Below, piece by piece: positions 1-7,965 of a DNA stretch of 15,460 nt (its first letter is position 1; each line of letters starts with the position of its first letter). Source of the stretch: an uncultured Bacilli bacterium. GTDB lineage: Bacteria; Bacillota_I; Bacilli_A; RF39; UBA660. The position numbers and the translations under genes are program-made. The notes below the pieces were generated by a model. The model was not told the origin of the DNA and did not search any database. It was given only the letters and a program-made list of their open reading frames with translations. The DNA lies in contig CANRJE010000022.1 of assembly GCA_947630865.1 (NCBI GenBank), positions 1 through 15,460 on the forward strand. The letters are read 5' to 3'.

Positions 1-527
1 GACCTAAACTTGATGTTGAAGTAAAACCAGCTGTAGGACCAGAAGTAACTTTATCTACTTGTCAATTAGATTTTCTTCTTCCAAGAAAGTTTGACTTATC
101 TTATATTGATTCTAATGGGGAAAAACAAACTCCAGTTGTCATTCACCGTGCTATCTTTGGTACTTTTGATAGATTTACAGCTTTCTTAATTGAAGAAACG
201 AAAGGTGCTTTTCCATTTTGGCTTGCTCCAATTAGTGTCAATATAATTCCTGTTAATAATGAATTTCATTTCGAATATGCTAAGAAGATTGAAGATATCT
301 TAAGAGAAAAAGGTGTTCGTGTTAATCTTGATAGTCGCAATGAAAAATTAAGTTATAAAATGCGAGAAAGTCAAACTAAAAAAATACCAGTTACTTTAAT
401 ACTTGGTGATAAAGAAAGAGACAATGAAGAAATTAGTTATAGACTTTATGGTGAAAAAGATACAACAACTGTAAAACTTGATAAATTCTTAGAATTTGTT
501 TTAGATAAATTAGAAAATAGAAACTAA
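1..527 (+). CDS. thrS: Threonyl-tRNA synthetase, C-terminal part (5' end outside window)
   Basis: The frame is open from base 3 and gives 174 codons to a TAA at 525-527; the start lies outside the window. ThrRS charges tRNA-Thr with threonine in the cytoplasm. The visible part covers the end of the class II catalytic core and the anticodon-binding domain. CQLDFLLP matches the family's conserved QLDF segment, and VIHRAIFG carries the His that is one of the three zinc ligands in the E. coli enzyme (codon 144-146). The motif 3 region (FGTFDRF) is followed by ETKGAFPFWLAP, the usual junction into the anticodon-binding domain. That domain reads PISVNIIPV, then a RGKGVRV-like helix region, and ends with short acidic-basic helices as in other ThrRS. 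The gene converges on the HAD gene and shares its terminator. The family assignment is firm; nothing can be said about the N-terminal editing domain. Confidence 0.95.
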   Translation, partial: PKLDVEVKPAVGPEVTLSTCQLDFLLPRKFDLSYIDSNGEKQTPVVIHRAIFGTFDRFTAFLIEETKGAFPFWLAPISVNIIPVNNEFHFEYAKKIEDILREKGVRVNLDSRNEKLSYKMRESQTKKIPVTLILGDKERDNEEISYRLYGEKDTTTVKLDKFLEFVLDKLENRN

Positions 528-552
528 AAAAGTGGCTTAACTGGCTACTTTT
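528..552. terminator. Bidirectional intrinsic terminator between convergent genes
   Basis: AAAAGTGGC (528-536) pairs with GCTACTTTT (544-552) through nine pairs including one G-U wobble, with loop TTAACTG. On the plus strand it ends thrS, whose stop is directly upstream. On the minus strand the stem is followed by a run of six T, so it also ends the HAD gene, whose stop codon (537-539) lies in the loop. Confidence 0.8.
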
Positions 553-1259
553 AATATGTCATCAAGTAAATTTGAAACACTATCATAACCTTTTATAGTA
601 ACACTTTTAATTTTATCATCAACAATTCCTATATGATAACTATTAAAACTTTCTAGCATTTTAAAATCATTTTCATTATCTCCAACGGTTATAATATCGT
701 CATAATCAATATTTAGTGATTCTTTTAAATATTTAACAGTTGAACTTTTGTTAATACCTTTATTTTTTAAACAAAAATAGGTTTCAGGTGCATGTCTATA
801 ATGTAAAAAATCATAATCTTTATATTTTAAAGACATTTCATGATACTTTTGTAAAAATTCTTTAGTTATATTTTCATCTTCTAAAACAATATTAATACCA
901 AGTAATGTACCATGATGATAAGTATCATAATAATCATCAAAATAAGAATGTTGAATTTTTTTAACTATAACACCATTTTGGAGATTTAAAAACTCATCAA
1001 TGATATCGGGATTTAAATCATATTTAACAACAATTTTATCATCTTTATCATAAAGAATTGAACCATCACAACAAGATAAATAATCATAGGGAATTTTATA
1101 TTTTATAGTAACTTCTTTTAAAGATTTAAAGCTTCTTCCAGAAGATAGCATAAAAATATTACCTTGTTTTCTAAATTGTTCAATTCTTTTGTTATTTTCT
1201 TTAATATCATCTTCATTCAAAAAATAAGTTCCATCAAAATCACATGTTAATAATTTCAT
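537..1259 (-). CDS. Cof-type HAD-superfamily (IIB) sugar-phosphate phosphatase
   Basis: This is a 240-residue cytosolic phosphatase of the HAD superfamily, Cof/YidA-like subgroup, which usually dephosphorylates sugar phosphates or other small phosphometabolites; the substrate cannot be read from sequence. All four HAD motifs are present. Motif I is DFDGT at residues 7-11, with D7 as nucleophile and D9 as general acid/base. Motif II is SSGRS at 39-43. Motif III is the Lys of GINKSST (K171). Motif IV is GDNENDFKML at 193-202. The stretch of about 85 residues before motif III would form the C2 cap typical of subclass IIB. The length is slightly short for the family (about 260-270) but complete. 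The ATG is preceded by AAAGGAG at good spacing and by its own promoter. It converges on thrS and diverges from the gene at 1395. There is no operon context to suggest a substrate. Confidence 0.93.
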   Translation of the reverse strand: MKLLTCDFDGTYFLNEDDIKENNKRIEQFRKQGNIFMLSSGRSFKSLKEVTIKYKIPYDYLSCCDGSILYDKDDKIVVKYDLNPDIIDEFLNLQNGVIVKKIQHSYFDDYYDTYHHGTLLGINIVLEDENITKEFLQKYHEMSLKYKDYDFLHYRHAPETYFCLKNKGINKSSTVKYLKESLNIDYDDIITVGDNENDFKMLESFNSYHIGIVDDKIKSVTIKGYDSVSNLLDDILKVAS

Positions 1260-1282
1260 ATTTGCTCCTTTTAACTTTATAC

Positions 1283-1311
1283 ATTATAACAATATTCTTT
1301 TATTTTGACAA
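1283..1311 (-). promoter_or_regulatory. Sigma-A-type promoter for the HAD phosphatase gene
   Basis: On the minus strand, -35 TTGTCA (1306-1311) and a perfect -10 TATAAT (1283-1288) are separated by 17 nt. The predicted start is near 1276, leaving a leader of about 17 nt that holds the AAAGGAG ribosome binding site. Confidence 0.8.
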
Positions 1312-1342
1312 ATTGCTAATTTTTAAAAAAAGAAAATAATTC

Positions 1343-1372
1343 TTGACTTTTATATTTAACTTGTGGTATCTT
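1343..1372 (+). promoter_or_regulatory. Extended -10 promoter for the gene at 1395
   Basis: -35 TTGACT (1343-1348), 18-nt spacer and -10 TATCTT (1367-1372) preceded by TGG (extended -10). The predicted start near 1379 would leave only about 16 nt before the ATG at 1395. That rules out the upstream TTG at 1374 as the start codon. Confidence 0.65.
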
Positions 1373-1394
1373 ATTGACCAATGGGGTGAAAATT

Positions 1395-2759
1395 ATGGCA
1401 GTAGAGAAAGTTTTAAATGTTGATACTTTGTGTGCTTTAACAAATAGTGAATTTAATGAATTTATGAAAAGAATGGAAAGTAGTAGTTTAGAAACAATGT
1501 TTAGACTTGAAGATTTATATGCTTGTTATGATGTTGATAGTCTTAAAGGACATGGTGTGTTAGATGTTGATGATGTACTTTTACCATCAGCAGAAATGTT
1601 ACAACTTGATGTTGATGAGCATTTACCAAGATATAATCGTGATCGTATTCTTGATTATGAAGTGCAAATTCAAATTAACAAATATGCAAGAGATTTCTTA
1701 AAAGGAATGATTGAAAAAGGAGTAAATGATGCTTCAATTAAATTATTATATCTACCTATAAATCCAAAAGGTGAGATAGATGATTATGAAAATCAAGTTA
1801 TATTAAATGAAAAAATTAAATCTATAACTGAAATTTTAATAGATAGATACATAGAAACTAAAAGTCCAAGTGCTTATGAATCAATTATATCATTTGATTC
1901 AGGAAGTAATGATATTTTAAAAGCTAAAGAACCAGTATTTGATTCTGAATCAATGGCTGAATTTCATGATATTTTAGCTAAAATTGATAGAGCAATTCTT
2001 CTTTCAAAATATAATTTAAAACTTGCTCGTCAAAGAAAATTAATTGAACCAGCTAAAGAAAGAGAAGGAGTATCTGGATTAGATAGAGAAGGTTTACTAG
2101 AAAAAATAGAAAGACTTGTTAGATTATCTCAAAATGAAAAAGCTAATGCTTTTGAAAATCGTGACTTTTTCTTAGAAAGCGATCAAAGATTAGGTGGAGC
2201 TCATGCAATGCGTTACAATAAAATTTATCAATTAAGTAATGTTTTTCCTGGTACAATTGAAAACGTACGTTGTTTAGCAAATATAATCCAAGATTTAAGA
2301 GCATTTTCACATTTAAATGGAGCTTATGAAAATAGCGAAAAAGAAAGATTTATTAGAGAACTTGATCGACGTATCCAATTTAGAGGTATTCGTTTTCATG
2401 ACTATGAACATGAAGAATTTATTAAAAAATTAAAAGAGGATAGAAATCTAGGAAAAAAAGATATTAAATATCAAAGACCAAGAAATAATAAAGCTTTAAC
2501 GTTCAAAAAGGAATTTAACATTGAAGATTTAAGCTCATATTTTATAATTGATGATAGTTTAGATAATTTAAGGGCATGGAGAGATGCTGGGGGAGTTGCA
2601 ATATTCTTCAATAGAGCTGGTAAAAAACAAGATAGAGCAAATGGTGATAACTTTATAGAAGTTACATCTTTAGAACCAACGAGAGTAATTCTTGCTTTAA
2701 TTAAAGCTAATGTTATCAAAGTAAGACAAAAAACAAGAACCATTCCTGTTGCTCAATAA
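1395..2759 (+). CDS. Unrecognised protein, probably HAD-like fold with a large helical insertion
   Basis: 454 residues; I do not recognise a named family. The ATG at 1395 is chosen because GGGGTGA (1383-1389) sits at correct spacing; an in-frame TTG at 1374 overlaps the promoter region. No signal peptide or membrane segment is seen, so it is probably cytosolic. Three HAD-like signatures occur in the right order. VLDVDDVLLPS (D57 and D59) fits motif I, D-x-D-x-V/T. FSHLNG (S305) fits motif II. FIIDDSLDNLRAWRDAGG (D386, D387) fits motif IV, with K366 or K371/K372 as a possible motif III lysine. The tail after motif IV resembles nucleotidase-type HAD proteins. Residues about 90-300 are charged, Leu/Ile-rich and apparently helical, and would form an oversized cap. 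Reading frame and expression signals are firm; the HAD assignment is inference from motifs alone. It is monocistronic, with its own promoter and terminator. Confidence 0.9.
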   Translation: MAVEKVLNVDTLCALTNSEFNEFMKRMESSSLETMFRLEDLYACYDVDSLKGHGVLDVDDVLLPSAEMLQLDVDEHLPRYNRDRILDYEVQIQINKYARDFLKGMIEKGVNDASIKLLYLPINPKGEIDDYENQVILNEKIKSITEILIDRYIETKSPSAYESIISFDSGSNDILKAKEPVFDSESMAEFHDILAKIDRAILLSKYNLKLARQRKLIEPAKEREGVSGLDREGLLEKIERLVRLSQNEKANAFENRDFFLESDQRLGGAHAMRYNKIYQLSNVFPGTIENVRCLANIIQDLRAFSHLNGAYENSEKERFIRELDRRIQFRGIRFHDYEHEEFIKKLKEDRNLGKKDIKYQRPRNNKALTFKKEFNIEDLSSYFIIDDSLDNLRAWRDAGGVAIFFNRAGKKQDRANGDNFIEVTSLEPTRVILALIKANVIKVRQKTRTIPVAQ

Positions 2760-2786
2760 AAGTTGCTAGAAATAGTGACTTTTTTT
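2759..2786 (+). terminator. Intrinsic terminator after the HAD-like gene
   Basis: AAAGTTGCT (2759-2767) pairs with AGTGACTTT (2774-2782) through nine pairs including two G-U wobbles, with loop AGAAAT. The run of T from 2780 to 2786 follows directly. The stem begins on the last base of the stop codon. Confidence 0.8.
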
Positions 2787-2801
2787 CGACAAATTTTGTC
2801 G
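2787..2801. repeat. Perfect 15-bp dyad upstream of the PFOR promoter
   Basis: CGACAAA and TTTGTCG flank a single central T. The dyad lies between the upstream terminator and the -10 element at 2831, centred about 50 nt before the predicted transcription start. It could be a binding site for a dimeric regulator. It does not match the Rex consensus as I know it, and no regulator is identified. Confidence 0.5.
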
Positions 2802-2827
2802 TTTTCGTGTTATTTTTTTATCCACTG

Positions 2828-2836
2828 TGTTATAAT
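2828..2836 (+). promoter_or_regulatory. Extended -10 promoter for the PFOR gene
   Basis: TGT immediately precedes a perfect TATAAT (2831-2836), forming an extended -10. The -35 position (about 2808-2813, TGTTAT) is poor, as is common with extended -10 promoters. The predicted start near 2843 falls at the ribosome binding site itself, so the leader would be only about 10 nt. Confidence 0.65.
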
Positions 2837-2852
2837 TAATTAGGTGGTTGTT

Positions 2853-5800
2853 ATGTATAAAATAATGGATGGAAATGAAGCATGTAGTTATGTTTCATAT
2901 AAATTTACGGAATTAGCAGGGATTTACCCTATAACTCCAGCTAGTCCGATGGCTGAATATATCGATAAAGATAGCAAAGATCGAGAAAATTTTTTTGGTT
3001 CACATGTAAAAGTTCAAGAAATGCAAAGTGAAGCAGGGGCAATTGGGTTAGTTCATGGAAGTTTATTAAGTGGTGTCTTAACAACAACATATACTGCTAG
3101 TCAAGGTTTACTTTTAATGATTCCTAACATGTATAAAATAGCAGGAGAAGGATTACCTTTAGTTATCAATGTTGCTTCTCGTAGTTTAGCAACACATGCC
3201 TTATCTATTATGGGAGATCATCAAGATATTTATGCAACTCGTCAAACGGGATTTGCAATTCTTGCTAGTAGTTCTCCACAAGATGTTATGGATCTTACTA
3301 GTGTTAGCCATTTATCAGCAATTAAAGGACATATTCCTTTTATAAATTTCTTTGATGGATTTCGAACAAGTCATGAATTAAATAAGGTTGAACTAATTGA
3401 TTTAGATAAAGTTTCTAAATTAATTGATATGAAAGAATTAGAAAAGTTCCGTAATAGAGGTCTTAATATTGATGCTCCGAGCACATTTGGTACTTGTCAA
3501 ATGGACGATGTATATTTCCAGTATGCTGAGGCAAAAAATAAAAATTATGATAATTTACCAGATATTGTTAATGATTATATGAGTAGTATTAGTAAAATTA
3601 CTGGAAGAAGTTATAAACCTTTTAATTATTATGGAAGTAAAACAGCAGAAAATATTATAATTGCAATGGGAAGTGTCTGTGAAACAATTAAAGAAACTAT
3701 TGAATACTTGAATAGTAATGGTTATAGTTTTGGTTTAGTTGAAGTTCATTTATATAGACCATTCTCAAGTAAATATTTACTTAAAGTAATTCCTAAGACT
3801 GTTAAAAAAATTGCGGTTTTAGATAGAACAAAAGAAAATGGTAGTAATGCTCCTTTATATTTAGATGTTGTAAGTGTTATTAAAGAATACAATTTAGATA
3901 TTAAAGTTTATGGTGGAAGATTTGGTTTATCAGGAAAAGATACTAATCCGAGCCATATTAAAGCTGTTTATGATTATCTTGAAAGTGGAAAAATATTTAA
4001 TGGTTTTACAATTGGAATTGTTGATGATGTAACTAAATTAAGTTTAAAAACACCAAAATTCAGTTTACCAAATAAAAATTATGAAATATTAGTTTATGGA
4101 TTTGGTTCTGATGGAATGGTTTCAGCATCTAAAGATATTATGAAAATAACTGGAAATGGTAGTAATGCTTATGTTCAGGGTTATTTTGAATATGATTCTA
4201 AAAAATCAGGTGGAGTTACTATTTCACATCTTCGATTCGGAAAGAAATATATTCGTTCAACTTATTACATAAATGAAGCTAATACTTTAATTGTTACTAA
4301 AGAGAGTTATTTAGAGAAGTTTGATTTATTAAATAAAATTAAAGAAAATGGAGTATTCATTTTAAATACTGATAAAAATAGAGAAGAAATAATTGAGTTT
4401 TTAAGTAATAAAAATAAAGCAATTATAAAAAATAAAAAGATTAAATTCTATACGATTGATGCAACCAATATTGCAAGTGAAGTAGGATTACCTGGTAAGA
4501 TAAGTTCTATAATGGAAGTTTTAATTTTTAAACTGTGTCATATTATTGATTTTCCTTATGCATTTGAGGAAATTAAGAAAAGTTTGGAACATAAATTTAA
4601 AAATAAAGGCAATGGGGTTTTAGAGAAAAATCTAGAGGCAATCGAGAAAGTTTTAGATAATTATAATGAAATTGTTATTACTAAAAGCGATATTGGAGAG
4701 TTAGAAGCTGATAAAAATGAAATGACTTTGTTTGAAGTTTTAGAAGAACGTTTGGGAGGTAAAATGCCAGTTAGTTCCTTTGTTGATAACTATGATGGTA
4801 TGACTCCTCCACTTACAACAACTTTTGAAAGACGATATACATCTCCTATAGCACCTTGTTATATTAAAGAAAATTGTATTGGTTGTAACATGTGTTCACT
4901 TGTTTGTCCACATGGAGTAATAAGACCTTATTTATTAACTGAAGAAGAATACGAAAAAGCTCCTGAATATGTAAAAGCTAAATGTATTGAAACTTCAATT
5001 AAAAGTAAACTTTATAAATTTACAATTGGAGTAAATGTTGCTAATTGTACAGGATGTGGTTTGTGTAGAACGGCATGTCTTGGTAAAAAAGGTGTTAAAG
5101 CGATTGAAATTAAAGATAGCAAATCATTACTTGATGATAAAGAGCAAAAACGTTTTGAATATCTAGAAAAGAATATAACTGAAAAACAAGTTTTAGATAA
5201 ATTTACAACTAAAGGTAGTCAATTTGTTAAACCAAAATTTATGTATCCAGGTGCTTGTGCAGGTTGCGGGGAAACCGCGTATTTAAAATTAATCACACAG
5301 TTATATGGTGATAATTTAGTAATAGCTAATGCAACAGGCTGTTCTTCGATTTATTCTGCGTCTTATCCATCGATGGCTTATAATGTTCCTTGGGCGAACT
5401 CTTTATTTGAAGATAATGCGGAATTTGGTATGGGAATGTTTCTTGCTGATAATACAATGAAAGAAGCGATTAAAAATATTTTAAAAGAAAAAATCAAAAA
5501 AGCTTCAGATAACTTATTAGATTTATTCGAAGGTTATATAGGAAATCCTAAAGAATATGATAAAGAATTATATAATTATGTAATTAAAAATCATGATAAG
5601 GATTTATTGCCATATAAAAACTTTATAAAAACTAAAACATTCTTTATTGTAGGAGGAGATGGTTGGGCTTATGATATAGGATTCTCTGGACTTGATCATG
5701 TCTTAGCTTCAAATGCTAATGTGAATATTTTAGTTCTTGATACAGAAGTTTATTCTAATACTGGAGGACAAGCTAGTAAATCAAGTCAATTAGGTTCAGT

Positions 5801-6278
5801 TTCAAAATTTGCTGCTTATGGTAAAAAGACTAACAAGAAAGATTTAACAAAGATTGCTTTAAGTTATAAAAATGCTTATGTTGGAACAGTTAGCTTAGGA
5901 GCTAGTGAAATGCATACAATTAAAACTCTTAAAGAAGCTGTTTCTTATGAAGGACCAAGTTTAATTATTGCCTATGCACCTTGTATAGCACATGGAATTT
6001 TAAATGGTAATTCATTAGAAGAAGAAAAAAGTGCTGTTGAATCAGGATATTTTCCATTATTTAGATATAACCCAGAAAAAGGATTTAATTTAGATTCCGA
6101 AGCGGATTTCTCAAAATATTATGAATTTATAGCTGGAGAAGATAGATACCGAACTTTAAAAAAACTTAATCCTGATGAGTATAAAGAATTATTAGAAGGA
6201 AATCTAGAAAATGCTAAGGAAAGATATAACTTTTTCCTTGAATTAGATAAAAAAAGGGAAGGTGAAGAAACACATTAA
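2853..6278 (+). CDS. nifJ: Pyruvate:ferredoxin (flavodoxin) oxidoreductase, single-chain
   Basis: This 1141-residue enzyme oxidises pyruvate with CoA to acetyl-CoA and CO2, passing electrons to ferredoxin or flavodoxin; it is cytosolic, oxygen-sensitive and central to anaerobic energy metabolism. The ATG at 2853 follows AGGTGG (2842-2847); an in-frame GTG at 2844 lies inside that site and is rejected. The domain order is canonical. The pyrimidine-binding domain carries YPITPASP (25-32). The transketolase-C-like domain spans about 255-390. The gamma/CoA-binding domain starts at VYGFGSDGM (414-422). The ferredoxin domain has C675, C678, C681, C685 and C732, C735, C738, C742. The TPP domain has GACAGCGE (800-807), GGDGWAYDIG (934-943) and YSNTGGQ (967-973). 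C802, C805, C830 and C1044 fit the ligands of the proximal cluster. It lacks most of the extra C-terminal domain found in some longer homologues. It appears monocistronic. Confidence 0.97.
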   Translation: MYKIMDGNEACSYVSYKFTELAGIYPITPASPMAEYIDKDSKDRENFFGSHVKVQEMQSEAGAIGLVHGSLLSGVLTTTYTASQGLLLMIPNMYKIAGEGLPLVINVASRSLATHALSIMGDHQDIYATRQTGFAILASSSPQDVMDLTSVSHLSAIKGHIPFINFFDGFRTSHELNKVELIDLDKVSKLIDMKELEKFRNRGLNIDAPSTFGTCQMDDVYFQYAEAKNKNYDNLPDIVNDYMSSISKITGRSYKPFNYYGSKTAENIIIAMGSVCETIKETIEYLNSNGYSFGLVEVHLYRPFSSKYLLKVIPKTVKKIAVLDRTKENGSNAPLYLDVVSVIKEYNLDIKVYGGRFGLSGKDTNPSHIKAVYDYLESGKIFNGFTIGIVDDVTKLSLKTPKFSLPNKNYEILVYGFGSDGMVSASKDIMKITGNGSNAYVQGYFEYDSKKSGGVTISHLRFGKKYIRSTYYINEANTLIVTKESYLEKFDLLNKIKENGVFILNTDKNREEIIEFLSNKNKAIIKNKKIKFYTIDATNIASEVGLPGKISSIMEVLIFKLCHIIDFPYAFEEIKKSLEHKFKNKGNGVLEKNLEAIEKVLDNYNEIVITKSDIGELEADKNEMTLFEVLEERLGGKMPVSSFVDNYDGMTPPLTTTFERRYTSPIAPCYIKENCIGCNMCSLVCPHGVIRPYLLTEEEYEKAPEYVKAKCIETSIKSKLYKFTIGVNVANCTGCGLCRTACLGKKGVKAIEIKDSKSLLDDKEQKRFEYLEKNITEKQVLDKFTTKGSQFVKPKFMYPGACAGCGETAYLKLITQLYGDNLVIANATGCSSIYSASYPSMAYNVPWANSLFEDNAEFGMGMFLADNTMKEAIKNILKEKIKKASDNLLDLFEGYIGNPKEYDKELYNYVIKNHDKDLLPYKNFIKTKTFFIVGGDGWAYDIGFSGLDHVLASNANVNILVLDTEVYSNTGGQASKSSQLGSVSKFAAYGKKTNKKDLTKIALSYKNAYVGTVSLGASEMHTIKTLKEAVSYEGPSLIIAYAPCIAHGILNGNSLEEEKSAVESGYFPLFRYNPEKGFNLDSEADFSKYYEFIAGEDRYRTLKKLNPDEYKELLEGNLENAKERYNFFLELDKKREGEETH

Positions 6279-6341
6279 CAAAGAAAAAAATCATATAATA
6301 AAAGGAAATAACAGTAATACATAATAAAAAAATAGAAAGAC

Positions 6342-6370
6342 TTGATTTTTTCTTGTTTTTGTAGTATAAT
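6342..6370 (+). promoter_or_regulatory. Promoter for the adhesin-sortase-membrane protein operon
   Basis: -35 TTGATT (6342-6347), 17-nt spacer, perfect -10 TATAAT (6365-6370). The predicted start near 6377 gives a leader of about 26 nt with a strong AAGGGGG ribosome binding site (6389-6395). No other promoter is evident before the terminator at 9987, so it probably serves all three genes. Confidence 0.75.
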
Positions 6371-6402
6371 ATGAGCACATTCAATTTGAAGGGGGAATAA
6401 TT

Positions 6403-7965
6403 ATGAAAAAATTGAAGAAATTAACATTATGTCTTATAATGCTTACATGTATTATAACAGGATTTGGTCTATTAGATGTTAAAGCTGCAACAGCACCTGA
6501 TAAAATCACAATGAATAGCAAATCAAAATTATATTACTTTTCAGGTAGTAAAGCATATTTCGGATCAAAATTCTATGTTAAACAATTAACTGATGGAACA
6601 TATGGTTATTGTACAAGTAATAATAATCGAAAAGTTCCAGCAGGAAAGACCTTATATTCAAAAGGTCAAAATAATGATAAAGGTGTTGACTATATCCTAA
6701 AAAATGGTTGGCCAAATAAAACTATGACAGGGGATAACCTAAAAGACTTTTACATTACACAATCTGCAATTTGGGAATATTATGATCAAACTAGAGGAAC
6801 TAACAACTGGAAAGGAAAAAAATTCGGAACAACTGGTATGGAAGGTTATGTAACATCTTTAGTTAATGGAGCTAAAGCAGCTAAAGATCAACCTGAATTA
6901 GAATCAACAATAGCTGTTAATGTTCCAAATAGTACAATGAGTTTAAATGCTGAAAAAACTTATTTTGTATCTAGTCCAATAAAAGTAATTTTAACTAATG
7001 CAAAAGATACATATACAATACAATTAACTAATGCTCCAGTTGGAACAATTCTAAAAAATACTAAAGGTGAAGTAAAAAATACCTTTAACGTTTCAGAAGA
7101 TTTTGTTGTTTATGTTCCAGCTGATAGTATTAAAAATGGAGAACAAGGAAAAGTAACTTTAAAAATTGCTGCAACTGGTGTAACTTATAAAACATATTTC
7201 TATTCAACTGGTAATAGTGCTTACCAAGAAATATCTCCAGTAACATCTTATGAGGTAACTAAGTTTATTGAAAGTGGAGAAGTTTCTCTAAATTACTCAA
7301 AAGCAACAACAAAAGTTATAATTAGTAAACAAGATATTACTAGTAAACAAGAAGTACCAGGAGCAACTCTTGAAGTAAGAAATGCTAATGGTGAAGTAGT
7401 TGATACTTGGGTTTCTGGAAGTGAACCTCACTACATTGAAGGATTAGAACCAGGTGATTATACTTTAACAGAAACACTTGCACCAGCAGGTTACATTTTA
7501 AGTGAAGAAACAATAAAATTTACAGTTAGAGATGATGGTGTTGCTACTAATGTTATTATGTATAATACTAAAGAAACAAAGGTAACAAAAGTAAAAATCA
7601 GTAAACAAGATATGACTACTAAAGAAGAGTTACCAGGAGCAACATTACAAATTAAAGATAAAAATGGTAAAGTAATTGATGAATGGGTTTCTGGAAGTGA
7701 ACCTCACTACATTGAGGGATTAGAACCAGGTGACTATACTTTAACAGAAAAAATAGCACCATCAGGATATGCTTTAAGTGAAGAAACAATTACTTTCACA
7801 GTTAAAGATGATGGTTCTCTAACAAGTGTTACAATGTATAATACAAGATATACAGAAGTACCTATAACGGACTTAAATGTAAGTTCCATGACAATCGTTT
7901 TTGCTGCTATATTAATTTCTTTAGGAACAGGATTGGTTGTTTACTATGGAAAACACGCAAAGTAG
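6403..7965 (+). CDS. Secreted thioester-domain adhesin with two CnaB/SpaA isopeptide domains
   Basis: A 520-residue cell-surface protein. Residues 1-28 form a signal peptide (KKLKK, hydrophobic core, cleavage probably after VKA). Residues about 40-160 match a thioester (TQXA) domain: Cys70 in GTYGYCTS and Gln120 in YITQSAIW would form the internal Cys-Gln thioester that reacts covalently with host amines in characterised Gram-positive adhesins. A beta-rich spacer (about 165-300) leads to two SpaA/CnaB-type domains, about 303-390 and 395-482. Each has the Lys-Glu-Asn triad for an intramolecular isopeptide bond (K309/E357/N388 and K401/E449/N480) and an APxGY motif. The C-terminus has VPITD (486-490), a hydrophobic helix (about 496-515) and tail YYGKHAK, the layout of a sortase signal but with an atypical pentapeptide. 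The sortase gene overlaps its 3' end, supporting a substrate-enzyme pair. The ligand is unknown. Confidence 0.93.
   Translation: MKKLKKLTLCLIMLTCIITGFGLLDVKAATAPDKITMNSKSKLYYFSGSKAYFGSKFYVKQLTDGTYGYCTSNNNRKVPAGKTLYSKGQNNDKGVDYILKNGWPNKTMTGDNLKDFYITQSAIWEYYDQTRGTNNWKGKKFGTTGMEGYVTSLVNGAKAAKDQPELESTIAVNVPNSTMSLNAEKTYFVSSPIKVILTNAKDTYTIQLTNAPVGTILKNTKGEVKNTFNVSEDFVVYVPADSIKNGEQGKVTLKIAATGVTYKTYFYSTGNSAYQEISPVTSYEVTKFIESGEVSLNYSKATTKVIISKQDITSKQEVPGATLEVRNANGEVVDTWVSGSEPHYIEGLEPGDYTLTETLAPAGYILSEETIKFTVRDDGVATNVIMYNTKETKVTKVKISKQDMTTKEELPGATLQIKDKNGKVIDEWVSGSEPHYIEGLEPGDYTLTEKIAPSGYALSEETITFTVKDDGSLTSVTMYNTRYTEVPITDLNVSSMTIVFAAILISLGTGLVVYYGKHAK
7408..7750 (+). repeat. Near-identical 67-bp direct repeat in the two CnaB domains
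   Basis: Bases 7408-7474 and 7684-7750 differ at only two silent positions (GAA/GAG and GAT/GAC), in phase at a 276-bp (92-codon) offset. The flanking parts of the two domains are clearly more diverged. This suggests recent domain duplication or local gene conversion. Confidence 0.85.

Noticed and set aside
1374..1394. Upstream TTG start (1374) for the HAD-like gene
   Set aside because: It lies between the -10 element and the ribosome binding site, upstream of the predicted transcript start; the ATG at 1395 has GGGGTGA at proper spacing.
2471..2743. Minus-strand open frame opposite the HAD-like gene, and similar short frames at 9392-9607, 12190-12372, 13972-14178 and 14369-14581
   Set aside because: They lie opposite well-supported genes or AT-rich gaps, lack ribosome binding sites and encode no recognisable domain.
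2844..2852. GTG start (2844) for the PFOR gene
   Set aside because: It falls inside the AGGTGG ribosome binding site; the ATG at 2853 gives the normal PFOR N-terminus.
6281..6354. A-rich/T-rich complementary arms (6281-6293 with 6343-6354) as a PFOR terminator
   Set aside because: The loop is about 50 nt, the arms are mostly A/T runs with an extra A, and the right arm is the -35 region of the next promoter.
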